Positions 1 through 8,031 of a stretch of 64,000 nt of DNA are shown here, one piece after another. This DNA is from Spirochaetales bacterium (GTDB lineage Bacteria > Spirochaetota > Leptospiria > Leptospirales > Leptonemataceae). Location of the stretch: assembly GCA_024233935.1 (NCBI GenBank), contig JACKOY010000017.1, positions 1 through 64,000 on the forward strand. Direction: 5' to 3'. A program made the translations under genes and the position numbers. A model generated the notes under the pieces. The model searched no databases, was not told where the DNA came from, and was given only the letters and a program-made list of their open reading frames with translations. The stretch's first letter is position 1, and every line of letters starts with the position of its first letter.

Positions 1-234
1 GGCGGGCTTGGCCGAAAAACCAAAGCCAATCAGGTCCGCAGCGACCAGACGATAGCGCTTCGCAAGTTCCGGCCAGACGTATATCCAATCGAAAGACGAC
101 GTTGGGAAGCCATGAATCAAGAGCAGCGGTTCTCCGCGACCTTCTTCCCGATAGAAAATTTCGTGGCCTCGATGTAAGAAGGTTCTACCTTCTTTTTTCC
201 ATCGCTCCGGCGAAGTGAGTGAGCCAATCTCCAT
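1..234 (-). CDS. alpha/beta hydrolase, N-terminal part (cut by window edge)
   Basis: The gene reads leftward and runs off the window, so only the first 78 residues are visible. They begin MEIGSLTSPERW and contain the strand-loop signature LLLIHGFPTSSFDW around residues 36-49, followed by LVAADLIGFGFS. This is the usual beginning of an alpha/beta hydrolase of the haloalkane dehalogenase/epoxide hydrolase type, where the HGFP segment supplies the oxyanion hole. The nucleophile, acid and histidine lie outside the window, so substrate cannot be judged. The ATG at the right end is preceded by a GGGAGG ribosome-binding site 5-6 nt away. The gene is co-directional with the AraC regulator to its right. 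Confidence 0.8.
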   Translation of the reverse strand, partial: MEIGSLTSPERWKKEGRTFLHRGHEIFYREEGRGEPLLLIHGFPTSSFDWIYVWPELAKRYRLVAADLIGFGFSAKPA

Positions 235-324
235 CAAAGGCCTCCCGTCTATTTGCCTTCACAGCAACGCTGAAGGCTTGAACCAACCGGCCGGTTTGCA
301 AGAACAATCATCGGGCGGGAAACA

Positions 325-1107
325 TTAATCACAAAACCAGACCTGGACACCACTGCCTTTGCCCAGGAAGTACGAAGGTGGGATCCCGAACATTTCCTTG
401 AAGGTCCGGCTCAGGTGGGCCGAGTCGGAAAAGCCGGCTGCATGGGCGGCTTCGGTGAGAGTGATGCCCTGCTTCATCAGCAGCGCCGATCGGCGTAAGC
501 GCAGCCAGAGCAGGTAGCGGCGTAGCGGCAGTCCCATCTCCTGTTTGAAAAGATGCATGAACCGCGAAGGCGACAGGCCAACATCCCCCGCAATCTCCTC
601 AACCATCACCGAATCCGGTAAATCGCGCCTCAGGTCGTCGAGAATCGAAGCGATGCGCGGATCAAGCGGGGGCGGTTCCTGTTCCTGCCGGGTCGGACCC
701 AGGCAGTTCAGCACAGCTGCGAAGAACTGGCGTGCCCCGAGACAATCCAGGTCGCCCCGCAGCGCGGAACGCAACGTTCCGAGCACGGGTTCAAAACGCC
801 CGCCGTCGAGCGCGCAGAAGGATTCGTCTTTTAGAATCGCAGCGACCCGGGAGTACTGGTGACTGTCGGGGTCCAGCTGCAAAACCGCCATCGCACAGGT
901 TTCACCCCGCAATTCATGCTCAAGATTCGGCCCCAGAATGGCTGCACTGGTCCGCACGCTCCCGAACGCAGAATGTATTTCGAAATCTCGATCGCAGGCC
1001 AGCAGGATAGAGCAGGCGTAGTGTGCGTGCAACTCTGCAACGTTGGAGGGTGTGACATAAAGCACCGAGCCGTTCCATATGTAGAGGTGACGCTCCGCCC
1101 CGGTCAT
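325..1107 (-). CDS. AraC family transcriptional regulator
   Basis: A 260-residue protein. The C-terminal 100 residues form the double helix-turn-helix of the AraC/XylS family: a first helix pair around DSVMVEEIAGDVGLSPSRFM and a second around GITLTEAAHAAGFSDSAHLS, followed by the conserved RTFKEMFGIPPSYF. The N-terminal 150 residues look like a cupin-type sensing domain (HAHYACSILLACDR), but the ligand cannot be read from sequence. It is transcribed away from the glycine-methylation (betaine) operon that starts 376 nt to its right, so it is a reasonable candidate regulator of that operon or of the hydrolase downstream of it. That role is inferred from position only. Confidence 0.9.
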   Translation of the reverse strand: MTGAERHLYIWNGSVLYVTPSNVAELHAHYACSILLACDRDFEIHSAFGSVRTSAAILGPNLEHELRGETCAMAVLQLDPDSHQYSRVAAILKDESFCALDGGRFEPVLGTLRSALRGDLDCLGARQFFAAVLNCLGPTRQEQEPPPLDPRIASILDDLRRDLPDSVMVEEIAGDVGLSPSRFMHLFKQEMGLPLRRYLLWLRLRRSALLMKQGITLTEAAHAAGFSDSAHLSRTFKEMFGIPPSYFLGKGSGVQVWFCD

Positions 1108-1252
1108 AGTTGTTTACGTACGGTAGGAGTTATGCGAAAAACTGCAAGCCCGTATCCCGATGTCGGGACGTCAGGCGGCAACTTAGTCCCAGTCAATAAG
1201 TGAGTAATCATATCAATATATGAATTGCGGAATCTTCTTTTTTGAAAAGTCC

Positions 1253-1280
1253 TTGAATGGATACAAGGCTGCACGATACT
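1253..1280 (+). promoter_or_regulatory. sigma-70-like promoter of the methyltransferase operon leader
   Basis: TTGAAT (-35) and GATACT (-10) are separated by 16 nt, which predicts a transcription start near 1286-1288, exactly at the 5' strand of the leader's closing stem. The -35 sits in a small hairpin (CCTTG...CAAGG). Assigned by eye; no experimental support. Confidence 0.4.
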
Positions 1281-1285
1281 GACTA

Positions 1286-1412
1286 CGGGACTCCGGTAGC
1301 AAGTCGCTGCCCTGGTATTTTCGATGCGCTGCTTTGCAGCGTCACATTTGCCTTATTCTTGTGTGGGTCCCGAGAAAGCGCAAGGCGGGCCATCGAATGA
1401 TGGCCGTTTTTT
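1286..1412 (+). ncRNA. structured leader RNA with terminator upstream of the methyltransferase operon (candidate riboswitch or attenuator)
   Basis: The region folds into nested stems that can be read directly. A closing stem CGGGAC (1286-1291) pairs with GTCCCG (1367-1372). An inner stem GCAAGT (1299-1304) pairs with ATTTGC (1346-1351, one G-U). A hairpin CGCTGC-TTT-GCAGCG spans 1327-1341. It is followed by a canonical Rho-independent terminator about 70 nt before the first gene. No plus-strand gene lies upstream, so the terminator must belong to this leader. I could not match it to SAM, SAH, glycine or cobalamin riboswitch signatures, nor to 6S or SRP RNA. It may be a regulated attenuator or a free-standing small RNA. 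Confidence 0.45.
1388..1412 (+). terminator. Rho-independent terminator in the leader
   Basis: Stem GGCCATC (1388-1394), loop GAAT, stem GATGGCC (1399-1405), then G and six T residues (1407-1412). It lies upstream of, not after, the co-directional operon. Confidence 0.75.
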
Positions 1413-1483
1413 GGCGACTCTGGCGAGCGGGCGTTGGTCTGTTTCGGCGGTGGTGGCCGAACCTCGCTTGAGGAGAACGCACA

Positions 1484-2296
1484 ATGAGCAAGGCAGCACA
1501 GGATTACGGCAACGACCCGATTGCCGTGCGTGAAACAAATCACTACCAGGCAGAATACATCAAGAGTTTCGTTTCCAAGTGGGACGATCTCATAGACTGG
1601 AATGCGCGCGCGGAAAGCGAGGGCAATTTCTTTATCGACGTACTGCGAGAGCGTGGCGCAAAGAAGATCCTCGATGTGGCCACGGGCACGGGATTTCATT
1701 CGATTCGTTTGCGTAAGGCCGGCTTCGAAGTCATCAGCGCCGACGGCAGCCCGGAGATGCTGGCGCGTACTTTTGAGAACGGACGTCGCCAGGATCTGGT
1801 ATTGCGCACCGTCCAGGCCGACTGGCGCTGGCTGAATCGCGACGTGCATGGAAAGTACGACGCCGTAATCTGTCTTGGCAATTCCTTCACGCATCTTTTC
1901 TCCGAACATGATCGTCGGAAGGCTCTGGCGGAATTTTATGCCGCCCTGCGTCACGACGGTGTGTTGATCCTCGACCAGCGAAACTATGACGGCATTCTGG
2001 ACCACGGCTTTTCTTCCAAACATGTGTACTACTATTGCGGAGACAACGTGAGCGCCGAGCCGGAGCATGTGGATCCGGGTCTCGCTCGCTTTCGGTATAC
2101 GTTCCCGGACGGAAGCGTGTTTCACCTGAATATGTTTCCGTTACGCAAGAACTACGTTACGCGGCTTATGTCGGAAGTGGGTTTTCAGGCCGTAACGACC
2201 TACGCTGATTTTCAGGAAACGCACCGTCAGGACGATCCCGACTTCTACATTCATGTGGCCGAAAAAACCTACGTGGAACCCGGGGAGGGCGAATAG
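1484..2296 (+). CDS. gsmt: glycine/sarcosine N-methyltransferase
   Basis: A 270-residue cytoplasmic class I SAM-dependent methyltransferase. It should convert glycine to sarcosine and then dimethylglycine, the first two steps of glycine betaine synthesis by direct methylation. The SAM-binding motif I LDVATGTG is at residues 63-70, the acidic post-I segment is VISADGSPEML, and motif IV is YDAVICLGNSFTHLF. The N-terminal NHYQAEYIKSFVSKWDDLIDW and the C-terminal half resemble bacterial GSMT of halophiles. Length matches the family. The start is supported by a GAGGAG site 9 nt upstream, which sits in a small CCTC-GCTT-GAGG hairpin. The stop overlaps the start of the next methyltransferase by one base, so the two are probably translationally coupled. 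Confidence 0.9.
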   Translation: MSKAAQDYGNDPIAVRETNHYQAEYIKSFVSKWDDLIDWNARAESEGNFFIDVLRERGAKKILDVATGTGFHSIRLRKAGFEVISADGSPEMLARTFENGRRQDLVLRTVQADWRWLNRDVHGKYDAVICLGNSFTHLFSEHDRRKALAEFYAALRHDGVLILDQRNYDGILDHGFSSKHVYYYCGDNVSAEPEHVDPGLARFRYTFPDGSVFHLNMFPLRKNYVTRLMSEVGFQAVTTYADFQETHRQDDPDFYIHVAEKTYVEPGEGE

Positions 2297-3126
2297 TGGG
2301 CGCCTACTCGGAAACAGTCAAGACGGCTCAGGAGTACTACAATAGCGATGATGCCGATCGTTTCTATGCCACCGTATGGGGCGGTGAGGACATTCATATT
2401 GGCCTGTACAACGATCCCGAGGAATCGATTCGCGTGGCGAGCCGACGCACTGTAGAGCGTATGGCCAAACTGGTGGATCCTTCGCCCCGGGACCGCATCC
2501 TTGATATTGGCGCTGGTTACGGCGGCTCCGCCCGTTACCTGGCTCAGACATTTTCCTGCCAGGTCGAGTGCCTGAACCTGAGCGAGGTGCAAAACGAACG
2601 CAACCGGCGCATGAATGACGAGCAGGGCCTGGCAGACCGCATCGGCGTGGTCGACGGTAGCTTCGAGGATATCCCCTTCGAAGACAACAGTTTTGACGTG
2701 CTCTGGTCTCAGGATGCCATTCTGCACAGCGGCAACCGTCGCAAGGTGCTCGGCGAAGTGGCCCGCGTCTTAAAGCCCCATGGTCGGTTCGTATTCACAG
2801 ATCCCATGCAGGCTGACGATTGTCCGGCTGGAGTTCTTCAGCCGGTGCTGGAGCGCATTCATCTCGATACGATGGGTTCTCCAGGTTTCTACAAAGATGC
2901 CGGTGAAGAGTTCGGACTGACCGACTTTCGTTTTGATGATCAAACTCCGCAGCTGGTGAATCACTACTCGGCGGTCCTGCGCGAGATAACCCGGCGGTCG
3001 GACGAACTCCAGGAAGTCTGCGGTCGCGAGTATCTGGAACGCATGGCCCGGGGGCTGAAGCACTGGATCGATGCCGGGAAGAACGGCTACCTTGCCTGGG
3101 GCATTATGCAAATGCGGCTTTCCTGA
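2296..3126 (+). CDS. sdmt: sarcosine/dimethylglycine N-methyltransferase
   Basis: A 276-residue SAM methyltransferase that should finish betaine synthesis (sarcosine to dimethylglycine to glycine betaine). The N-terminal YYNSDDADRFYATVWGGED and IHIGLYND blocks are characteristic of SDMT. Motif I LDIGAGYGG is at residues 69-77, and a long conserved block around FEDNSFDVLWSQDAILHS follows. It uses a GTG start that shares a G with the TAG stop of the preceding gene, which keeps the two enzymes in a tightly coupled operon. The symporter follows 9 nt downstream. With GSMT it forms the complete two-enzyme route from glycine to betaine, spending three SAM per betaine. Confidence 0.9.
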   Translation: MGAYSETVKTAQEYYNSDDADRFYATVWGGEDIHIGLYNDPEESIRVASRRTVERMAKLVDPSPRDRILDIGAGYGGSARYLAQTFSCQVECLNLSEVQNERNRRMNDEQGLADRIGVVDGSFEDIPFEDNSFDVLWSQDAILHSGNRRKVLGEVARVLKPHGRFVFTDPMQADDCPAGVLQPVLERIHLDTMGSPGFYKDAGEEFGLTDFRFDDQTPQLVNHYSAVLREITRRSDELQEVCGREYLERMARGLKHWIDAGKNGYLAWGIMQMRLS

Positions 3127-3135
3127 ACGCCCGGC

Positions 3136-4551
3136 ATGAGCCTGGTTGCGATCAGCTTTCTTGCGTTTCTCGCGGCCTTTCTTCTGGTCGGAATCGCTTC
3201 GGCCTTTCACCGCAGTGAGAGCGCCGAAGACTATCTCGTTGCCGATCGCTCCATCAGTCCCTGGCTGACCGCGCTTTCCGCGGTCGCCACAAACAACAGC
3301 GGCTTTATGTTCATCGGGCTGATCGGTGTCACGTATGCCGTGGGCATATCTTCTGCCTGGATCATGATCGGCTGGATGGCCGGAGACTACGCTGCGTGGC
3401 TCACGGTTCACCGACGTTTTCGCATTCGTAGCGGGGCCCTGCTTTCGAACTCCGTACCCGGGTTTTTGGGCAGCCTGCGCAAAGGTCAGGTCAGTCGCGC
3501 GATCGTAATTGTGAGCGCAATCATCGTCATCGTATTTTTAGGGGTGTACGCCGCTGCCCAGCTCAAAGCCGGTTCCAAGGCGTTGCACGTGCTCTTCGGC
3601 TGGGACTATCATTGGGGCGCAACAATTGGCATTGTGATTATCGTCGCCTACTGCATGTCGGGCGGCATACGGGCTTCCATCTGGACGGATGCAGCCCAGT
3701 CGATTGTGATGTTGGGTTCCATGACTTTGCTGCTCGTCATCGCGTTCGCCAGAACCGGCGGTCCCGGTGGTCTCTACGACGAGTTGTTCGCGATCGACCC
3801 AAAGCTCGTTGCTCTAACCCCGGAAAACTTGCGCTTTGGACTTCTGGCGTACGTCGTCAGCTGGATTTTCGCGGGGCTGGGTGTCACCGGGCAACCGCAC
3901 ATCATGGTGCGCGCGATGGCGATCCGATCGGCCGAAGCGGTGCGTTCGGCGCGACGCATTTACTTCAGCTGGTATCTGCTTTTTACCGCCGGTTGCATTG
4001 GCGTGGGTCTGGCCTGTCGCGTTCTGCTTGCGTCCGATCAGGCTTTCGATCCGGAACTGGCTCTTCCGCAACTGACTCATGAGTTGCTTCCTGACATTCT
4101 GGTCGGTCTCACGCTTGCTGGTCTGTTCGCGGCGACCATGTCTACAGCGGACTCCCAGGTGCTTTCGTGTTCGGCCGCCATAACAAGTGACCTTCTGCCT
4201 TCCTGGTCAAAGAGTTATCTGCGCACAAAGCTCGGCACCTTGATTGTGGCCGCCATCGTTTACGTTATTGCCCTTTTCGGGGACGATAGCGTTTTCGATC
4301 TGGTTGTGGACGCGTGGGCCATGCTTGGTTCTTCTCTGGGGCCGCTTTTGATTGTCCAGAGTCTGCAACGCCTGCCTTCGGCGCGCGTGGGTCTGTTGAT
4401 GATTCTCGCTGGTTTTGCCACCGTGGTCGGGTGGTGGCAGTTGCCCGCTTCTATCCAGAATTCCCTGTACGCTGTCATGCCCGGTATGCTTGCCGGCTTT
4501 GGCGTGTGGTTGCTCGGCGTTGCCTTTGACTCACGCGCAAAACCGGCCTGA
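3136..4551 (+). CDS. sodium:solute symporter (SSS family) in the betaine operon
   Basis: A 471-residue inner-membrane protein with about 12-13 hydrophobic segments. The N-terminal SAEDYLVADRSISPWLTALS and the SAVATNNSGFMFIGLIG stretch are typical of the PutP/SSS family of sodium-coupled transporters, as is GLFAATMSTADSQVLSCSAA near residues 328-347, which carries the usual sodium-site serines. It is the third gene of the methyltransferase operon, so uptake of a compatible solute or precursor (betaine, proline, glycine, sarcosine) is likely. The exact substrate cannot be read from sequence. Confidence 0.85.
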   Translation: MSLVAISFLAFLAAFLLVGIASAFHRSESAEDYLVADRSISPWLTALSAVATNNSGFMFIGLIGVTYAVGISSAWIMIGWMAGDYAAWLTVHRRFRIRSGALLSNSVPGFLGSLRKGQVSRAIVIVSAIIVIVFLGVYAAAQLKAGSKALHVLFGWDYHWGATIGIVIIVAYCMSGGIRASIWTDAAQSIVMLGSMTLLLVIAFARTGGPGGLYDELFAIDPKLVALTPENLRFGLLAYVVSWIFAGLGVTGQPHIMVRAMAIRSAEAVRSARRIYFSWYLLFTAGCIGVGLACRVLLASDQAFDPELALPQLTHELLPDILVGLTLAGLFAATMSTADSQVLSCSAAITSDLLPSWSKSYLRTKLGTLIVAAIVYVIALFGDDSVFDLVVDAWAMLGSSLGPLLIVQSLQRLPSARVGLLMILAGFATVVGWWQLPASIQNSLYAVMPGMLAGFGVWLLGVAFDSRAKPA

Positions 4552-4610
4552 CCGAATCGCTCGTGCTAAAAATCCTGGACAACTTTGTTCGACTCATTGA
4601 GGCTCGCCCG

Positions 4611-5009
4611 ATGCGGAACCGCAAATGCAGGTCTTTGCTTTTGCTCGACAGCTGGCCTGTTTGGGTTCTGCTCGCAGTCCTGTTTGTTGGCTGCGCCTCA
4701 TCGAGTTCGCCGGACCGGCAGCCGCCCGTGGTGTCGGCCAACGATTACAATCGCTATATCTGGTTATCGAGCCCGAGTTACGGGTGTTCCGACGCAACCC
4801 ATCACACGATGAGCGACGGTCGCGTGGTTGATTTTCGGCCGAACGCGCTTCTGGCAGTATTGCCGGGTTGTCAGCCGCGTCCGAACAGCAGCATGCAGAT
4901 TTTACTCGTCGATTGCACAAACACCGAGGCCGGTACGGTTCTGGTCTACGCGGAGACCGTCGCCACCTGCGAACGTTTTCTGGACGAGTATCGGCGTAAT
5001 CAGCGTTAG
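4611..5009 (+). CDS. small lipoprotein of unknown function
   Basis: A 132-residue protein starting MRNRKC, with a hydrophobic segment ending in a lipobox (LLAVLFVGC), so the mature protein should begin at that cysteine and be lipid-anchored. The rest is soluble, contains three further cysteines and has no family I recognise. An in-frame start 48 nt upstream exists. The chosen ATG has a GAGG 11 nt upstream and gives a normal lipoprotein signal peptide. It follows the symporter by 59 nt and may be the last gene of the betaine operon. Confidence 0.65.
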   Translation: MRNRKCRSLLLLDSWPVWVLLAVLFVGCASSSSPDRQPPVVSANDYNRYIWLSSPSYGCSDATHHTMSDGRVVDFRPNALLAVLPGCQPRPNSSMQILLVDCTNTEAGTVLVYAETVATCERFLDEYRRNQR

Positions 5010-5091
5010 CCCACAGTATCCGGGAGCAGCGCCCGCATGAATGCGGACCGAATACGGCTGCTGGCAGCCTGTGTCGCTTCGGACTGGCTTT

Positions 5092-5727
5092 TCACCTGCC
5101 CGACATGGTTTCGATCAGCTTCGCAATCGTTCTGGCGCGCGGTGCTGGAAATGCCCTGCGTGCCGCGCGGGCCTGCAGGATCTCCAGAATGAGTCCGTCG
5201 GCGACTGTCTTGTAAGGCGCCGGGCTCTGGCCGTTCTTTGGGGCCCCGCGGCCCTGCGGCCTCGTTCCGACGGCGGGGTTCCGAAAGAGCATACGCCGTT
5301 CTCGATCGCGTGCAGCAAGCTGTGCGCGCGTGAGCGGACTGCTTTTGGAGAGGGACCAGGCCAGTACTGCCAGCATCAACGGATCCTCCGTCAGAAGATC
5401 GAGTTCCGCCTCAGCGATGGCCGCCAATCGAGCCGTCGTCAGGGCCCCTGAATTCCGGGAGCCGGCCGGAAGTCGGACGCGTTTCAATATGTCTTCATGC
5501 GAAGGCCAGAGTGGCCGATTGCCGGCGACGGCACGCAGGAGCCCTTCGATGTCTCCGAAATATCGGTAGATCAAAACCTTATCCACGCGCGCCGCGCGTG
5601 CGATGGCATTTATGCCGAGACCCGGAAAGCCCTGACGTACGAGTAGTTGTTCGACCGCCTTCTGAATACGCAGTTCCGTGCGCGCCCGATTGCGTGCCGC
5701 TGTGGTGCGTTCCGAATGCATGCCCAC
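5092..5727 (-). CDS. TetR family transcriptional regulator
   Basis: A 211-residue protein with an N-terminal TetR helix-turn-helix: IQKAVEQLLVRQGFPGLGIN, then IARAARVDKVLIYRYFGDIEGLL at residues 42-64. The C-terminal ligand-binding part is only weakly conserved, as usual in the family. It is transcribed divergently from a sodium symporter whose start is under 200 nt away, the common layout for a local repressor, so that symporter is the likely target. The ligand is unknown. Confidence 0.85.
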   Translation of the reverse strand: MGMHSERTTAARNRARTELRIQKAVEQLLVRQGFPGLGINAIARAARVDKVLIYRYFGDIEGLLRAVAGNRPLWPSHEDILKRVRLPAGSRNSGALTTARLAAIAEAELDLLTEDPLMLAVLAWSLSKSSPLTRAQLAARDRERRMLFRNPAVGTRPQGRGAPKNGQSPAPYKTVADGLILEILQARAARRAFPAPRARTIAKLIETMSGR

Positions 5728-5908
5728 AGTAGCTGGCCGTACGCATGTGTCTTATCGGTGACAGCATCGTTGCGCTAAGGCTCTTTTGTTCGGCCCTCCA
5801 TCTATTTTTCCCGCACGATGCCGCAAAAAAACCCTTGCTGGGCGAACAGCGGGTTGGTCGTTTCCGGCGATGGGCGCAGACGGTGTCATCCGGGCCGGAA
5901 GCATACAC

Positions 5909-7402
5909 GTGCACTGGATCGATCTGTGCCTGATCGTGACATACCTCGTGGCCATGATTCTCTTCGGCTTTTTTTATAGCCGTAGGGTCAAAGACAGCGC
6001 CGACTACTTTCTGGCCGGTCGCCGTCTGCCCTGGTGGATCATTGGCATGTCCATCATTGGATCGAACATCGGGTCCAACGACTATGTCGGGGCCGCGGGT
6101 GGGGCCTATAGCATCGGCATCGCCCAGGCGAATTTCGAATGGATTGGCGCCATTCCCGCGATGGTGCTCGCCTCGTTTCTTTTTATTCCGTTCTACTGGA
6201 AGGCCGGTGTTTTCTCCATACCGGAGTACCTGGGTTTACGTTACAGCCAGACCGTGCGTGTTATTTCGGCCGTTGTTCTCAGTCTGTTTTCGGTCTTTAT
6301 CGTGGGTGTGTTTTTGTACGCTACGGCGACCATGCTTGCAACCTACATCGGGATTGGACTCGTCACCGGAATCTTGATCACGGCCATTGTTGTAGGGCTC
6401 TACACGATTACCGGCGGACTCGCGGCCGTGGCCATGTCCGACAGCGTGCAACTGGTCATCATGTTTGCGGGGGCTGCTGCGCTTGCCATTCTCGGAGTGG
6501 AAAAGGCGGGCGGCCCGGCCATGTTTCTGGAGCGCCTGGCGACGGAACATCCCGATCATCTGCGTCCGTTCTTGCCCGCCGATCACGCGCAATTCCCATG
6601 GCCCGGTGTGATTCTGGGGCTCGCCTTTGTGCTTTCGCCGGCCTACTGGTGCACGAACCAGGTGATCCTGCAACGAACCCTCGCCGCACGGACCCGTTGG
6701 GATGGCCAGGCTTCGATGATCTTCGCTGCCTTTGCAAAGACCATGGTGCCTTTCTTGATTATTCTTCCGGGTTTTGTGGCCCTGGTGTTGTATCCAGGAG
6801 TACTCGAGCGCCCCGACGCCGCGCTCCCGTGGGTGATTCGCGAAGTGCTGCCGCCCGGGCTGAGTGGTCTTTTGTTTGTCGCGTTTATTGCGGCCCTGCA
6901 ATCTTCGGTCGACAGCACACTGAATTCAACGGCGGTCATGATTACACGCGACATGGTTGGTGTGCTTTCATCGAGCGAAAGAAGCGAGCGCGGCGAACTA
7001 TTGCTCGGTCAGTTTGTCACGTTTCTGGTGCTTGCCGTCGGCGTTTTCTTTGCGATCTACATTGTGCTGGAGTTAGAACAAAATGAGTTTGAAGGCATCT
7101 ACAGCTTCGTGCAGCGGGGCCTTTCGTATTTCCAGGGACCCATGTTCGCTCTGTTGTCGTTTGGCATACTGACCCGTCGCACAACCGCTTCGGCCGGGCT
7201 CTGGGCTCTCGTTCTGGGTGTTCTTCTGGCGGTCCTGCTGGCAAACGTATCCTGGCCTGGAATCGGTGAGCTGAACATGCTCTACGTTGCGTTCTACAGT
7301 TGCGTTTTTTCTGTGGCGCTCCTGTTTGGGATCAGCCGCTTTACGAAGCCGGCTTCCCGGGAACGCCTGCAGAATCTAACGATCCATACGACCGATGATT
7401 GA
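5909..7402 (+). CDS. sodium:solute symporter (SSS family)
   Basis: A roughly 500-residue membrane protein with about 13-14 predicted helices and the SSS signatures VKDSADYFLAGRRLPWWIIG and GLLFVAFIAALQSSVDSTLN, similar in layout to sugar/myo-inositol-type SSS carriers (SGLT-like). The frame stays open further upstream, with an ATG at 5870. The GTG start chosen here has GGAAG 7 nt before it and places HWIDLCLIVTYL at the N-terminus, which is where family members begin. A two-helix small protein overlaps its stop by 8 nt. Divergent TetR gene to the left. Confidence 0.85.
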   Translation: MHWIDLCLIVTYLVAMILFGFFYSRRVKDSADYFLAGRRLPWWIIGMSIIGSNIGSNDYVGAAGGAYSIGIAQANFEWIGAIPAMVLASFLFIPFYWKAGVFSIPEYLGLRYSQTVRVISAVVLSLFSVFIVGVFLYATATMLATYIGIGLVTGILITAIVVGLYTITGGLAAVAMSDSVQLVIMFAGAAALAILGVEKAGGPAMFLERLATEHPDHLRPFLPADHAQFPWPGVILGLAFVLSPAYWCTNQVILQRTLAARTRWDGQASMIFAAFAKTMVPFLIILPGFVALVLYPGVLERPDAALPWVIREVLPPGLSGLLFVAFIAALQSSVDSTLNSTAVMITRDMVGVLSSSERSERGELLLGQFVTFLVLAVGVFFAIYIVLELEQNEFEGIYSFVQRGLSYFQGPMFALLSFGILTRRTTASAGLWALVLGVLLAVLLANVSWPGIGELNMLYVAFYSCVFSVALLFGISRFTKPASRERLQNLTIHTTDD

Positions 7403-7601
7403 ACAATTACTTGAGATTCCCTTGCAGTTCGCGCACTACGCGGCGGTCTTGTTTCTTTTGGGCGTGCTCGCGGTCGTGTGGCTTGTACCCGCGCGCTTCG
7501 TCTATACCGGAGCGTCCCGCCCGCCCCTTGTTCGCGACTTGCGGTTTTGGGCATCGGTGGTGCTTTTGTTTCAGGTGTTTGTTTACCTGCTGCTTCCGTA
7601 A
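7395..7601 (+). CDS. two-helix small membrane protein overlapping the symporter
   Basis: A 68-residue protein with two clear transmembrane segments, about residues 12-32 (AHYAAVLFLLGVLAVVWLV) and 48-66 (DLRFWASVVLLFQVFVYLL), joined by a short basic loop. Its ATG lies inside the last codons of the symporter gene (8-nt overlap in another frame), so translational coupling is likely. I recognise no family. The arrangement resembles small accessory subunits found with some SSS carriers, but that is inference. Confidence 0.65.
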   Translation: MIEQLLEIPLQFAHYAAVLFLLGVLAVVWLVPARFVYTGASRPPLVRDLRFWASVVLLFQVFVYLLLP

Positions 7602-7619
7602 TTTCGATTCGGGGCGGGC

Positions 7620-7849
7620 AACGCATCGGGCTGGCGCGATAGGAACCGGAATGGTTGGCCCGGTTGCTCGAGCGGCCAGCGCACGGGCGAGGAATCAAAG
7701 GCGGGCCCCCAAGATAGGTGTTCCAAATCGTCGAGCATGCGCGTAACCGTGGTAGATAACTGCTGCGGCGCCGACGATCAGGAAACGTCATTGGATACAA
7801 GCACGCTCAACAAGTGCAGCGCATCTTCGGAAAGCTGTTTCAGGCTCAC
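7620..7849 (-). pseudogene. decayed nucleotidyltransferase-like toxin gene
   Basis: Reading leftward from a GTG that overlaps the stop of the neighbouring 61-residue gene, the first 23 codons (VSLKQLSEDALHLLSVLVS...) end at TGA. Shifting frame by one base restores FLIVGAAAVIYHGYA, the GG-type glycine-rich start of the nucleotidyltransferase fold (normally GG-A-x-HGY-R-T-D-D). After that the frame breaks again: MLDDLEHLSWGPAF in a third frame has no clear continuation of the domain. So a one-base deletion and further damage have removed the catalytic aspartates. The position directly behind an antitoxin-like gene fits a lost toxin partner. Confidence 0.6.
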
Positions 7850-8031
7850 GAGCGTTGCCGGGCGCGTTCGTAAGCCCGGATGTCCGGAATAGCAGAAAGA
7901 TTCCCATGTACTTGCCTGATGATTTCGTACGCGATATCGAAGCGCTGCTGGGGCGTGAGCGATTTCATGTATTCGCGGTCGGCCCTTTCTGCTTCGGCGA
8001 ACGACCTGTACACCCGGCTAACCTTTTCCAT
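7846..8031 (-). CDS. small antitoxin-like protein, partner of a dead nucleotidyltransferase
   Basis: A 61-residue, charged, helical protein beginning MEKVSRVYRSFAEAERADRE and containing YMKSLTPQQRFDIAYEIIRQ. Short proteins of this pattern (Lys/Arg-Val-Phe-Arg-Ser-x2-Glu-Ala-x2-Ala-Asp, then SLTPQ-R) are commonly encoded in front of nucleotidyltransferase-fold toxins. Here the downstream gene, whose GTG overlaps this stop codon, is frameshifted. There is no clear ribosome-binding site; a TTGACG hexamer lies about 35 nt upstream of the ATG. Function as antitoxin is inferred from family context. Confidence 0.6.
   Translation of the reverse strand: MEKVSRVYRSFAEAERADREYMKSLTPQQRFDIAYEIIRQVHGNLSAIPDIRAYERARQRS

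Noticed and set aside
1286..1412. Leader as SAM-I, SAH, glycine or cobalamin riboswitch, or as 6S or SRP RNA
   Set aside because: None of the conserved cores (for example the SAM-I CUUAUC/kink-turn or the SRP GGAAGGAAGCAGC tetraloop region) is present.
1283..2125. 280-codon minus-strand frame opposite the glycine methyltransferase
   Set aside because: Shadow of the methyltransferase; the product is not protein-like beyond chance openness.
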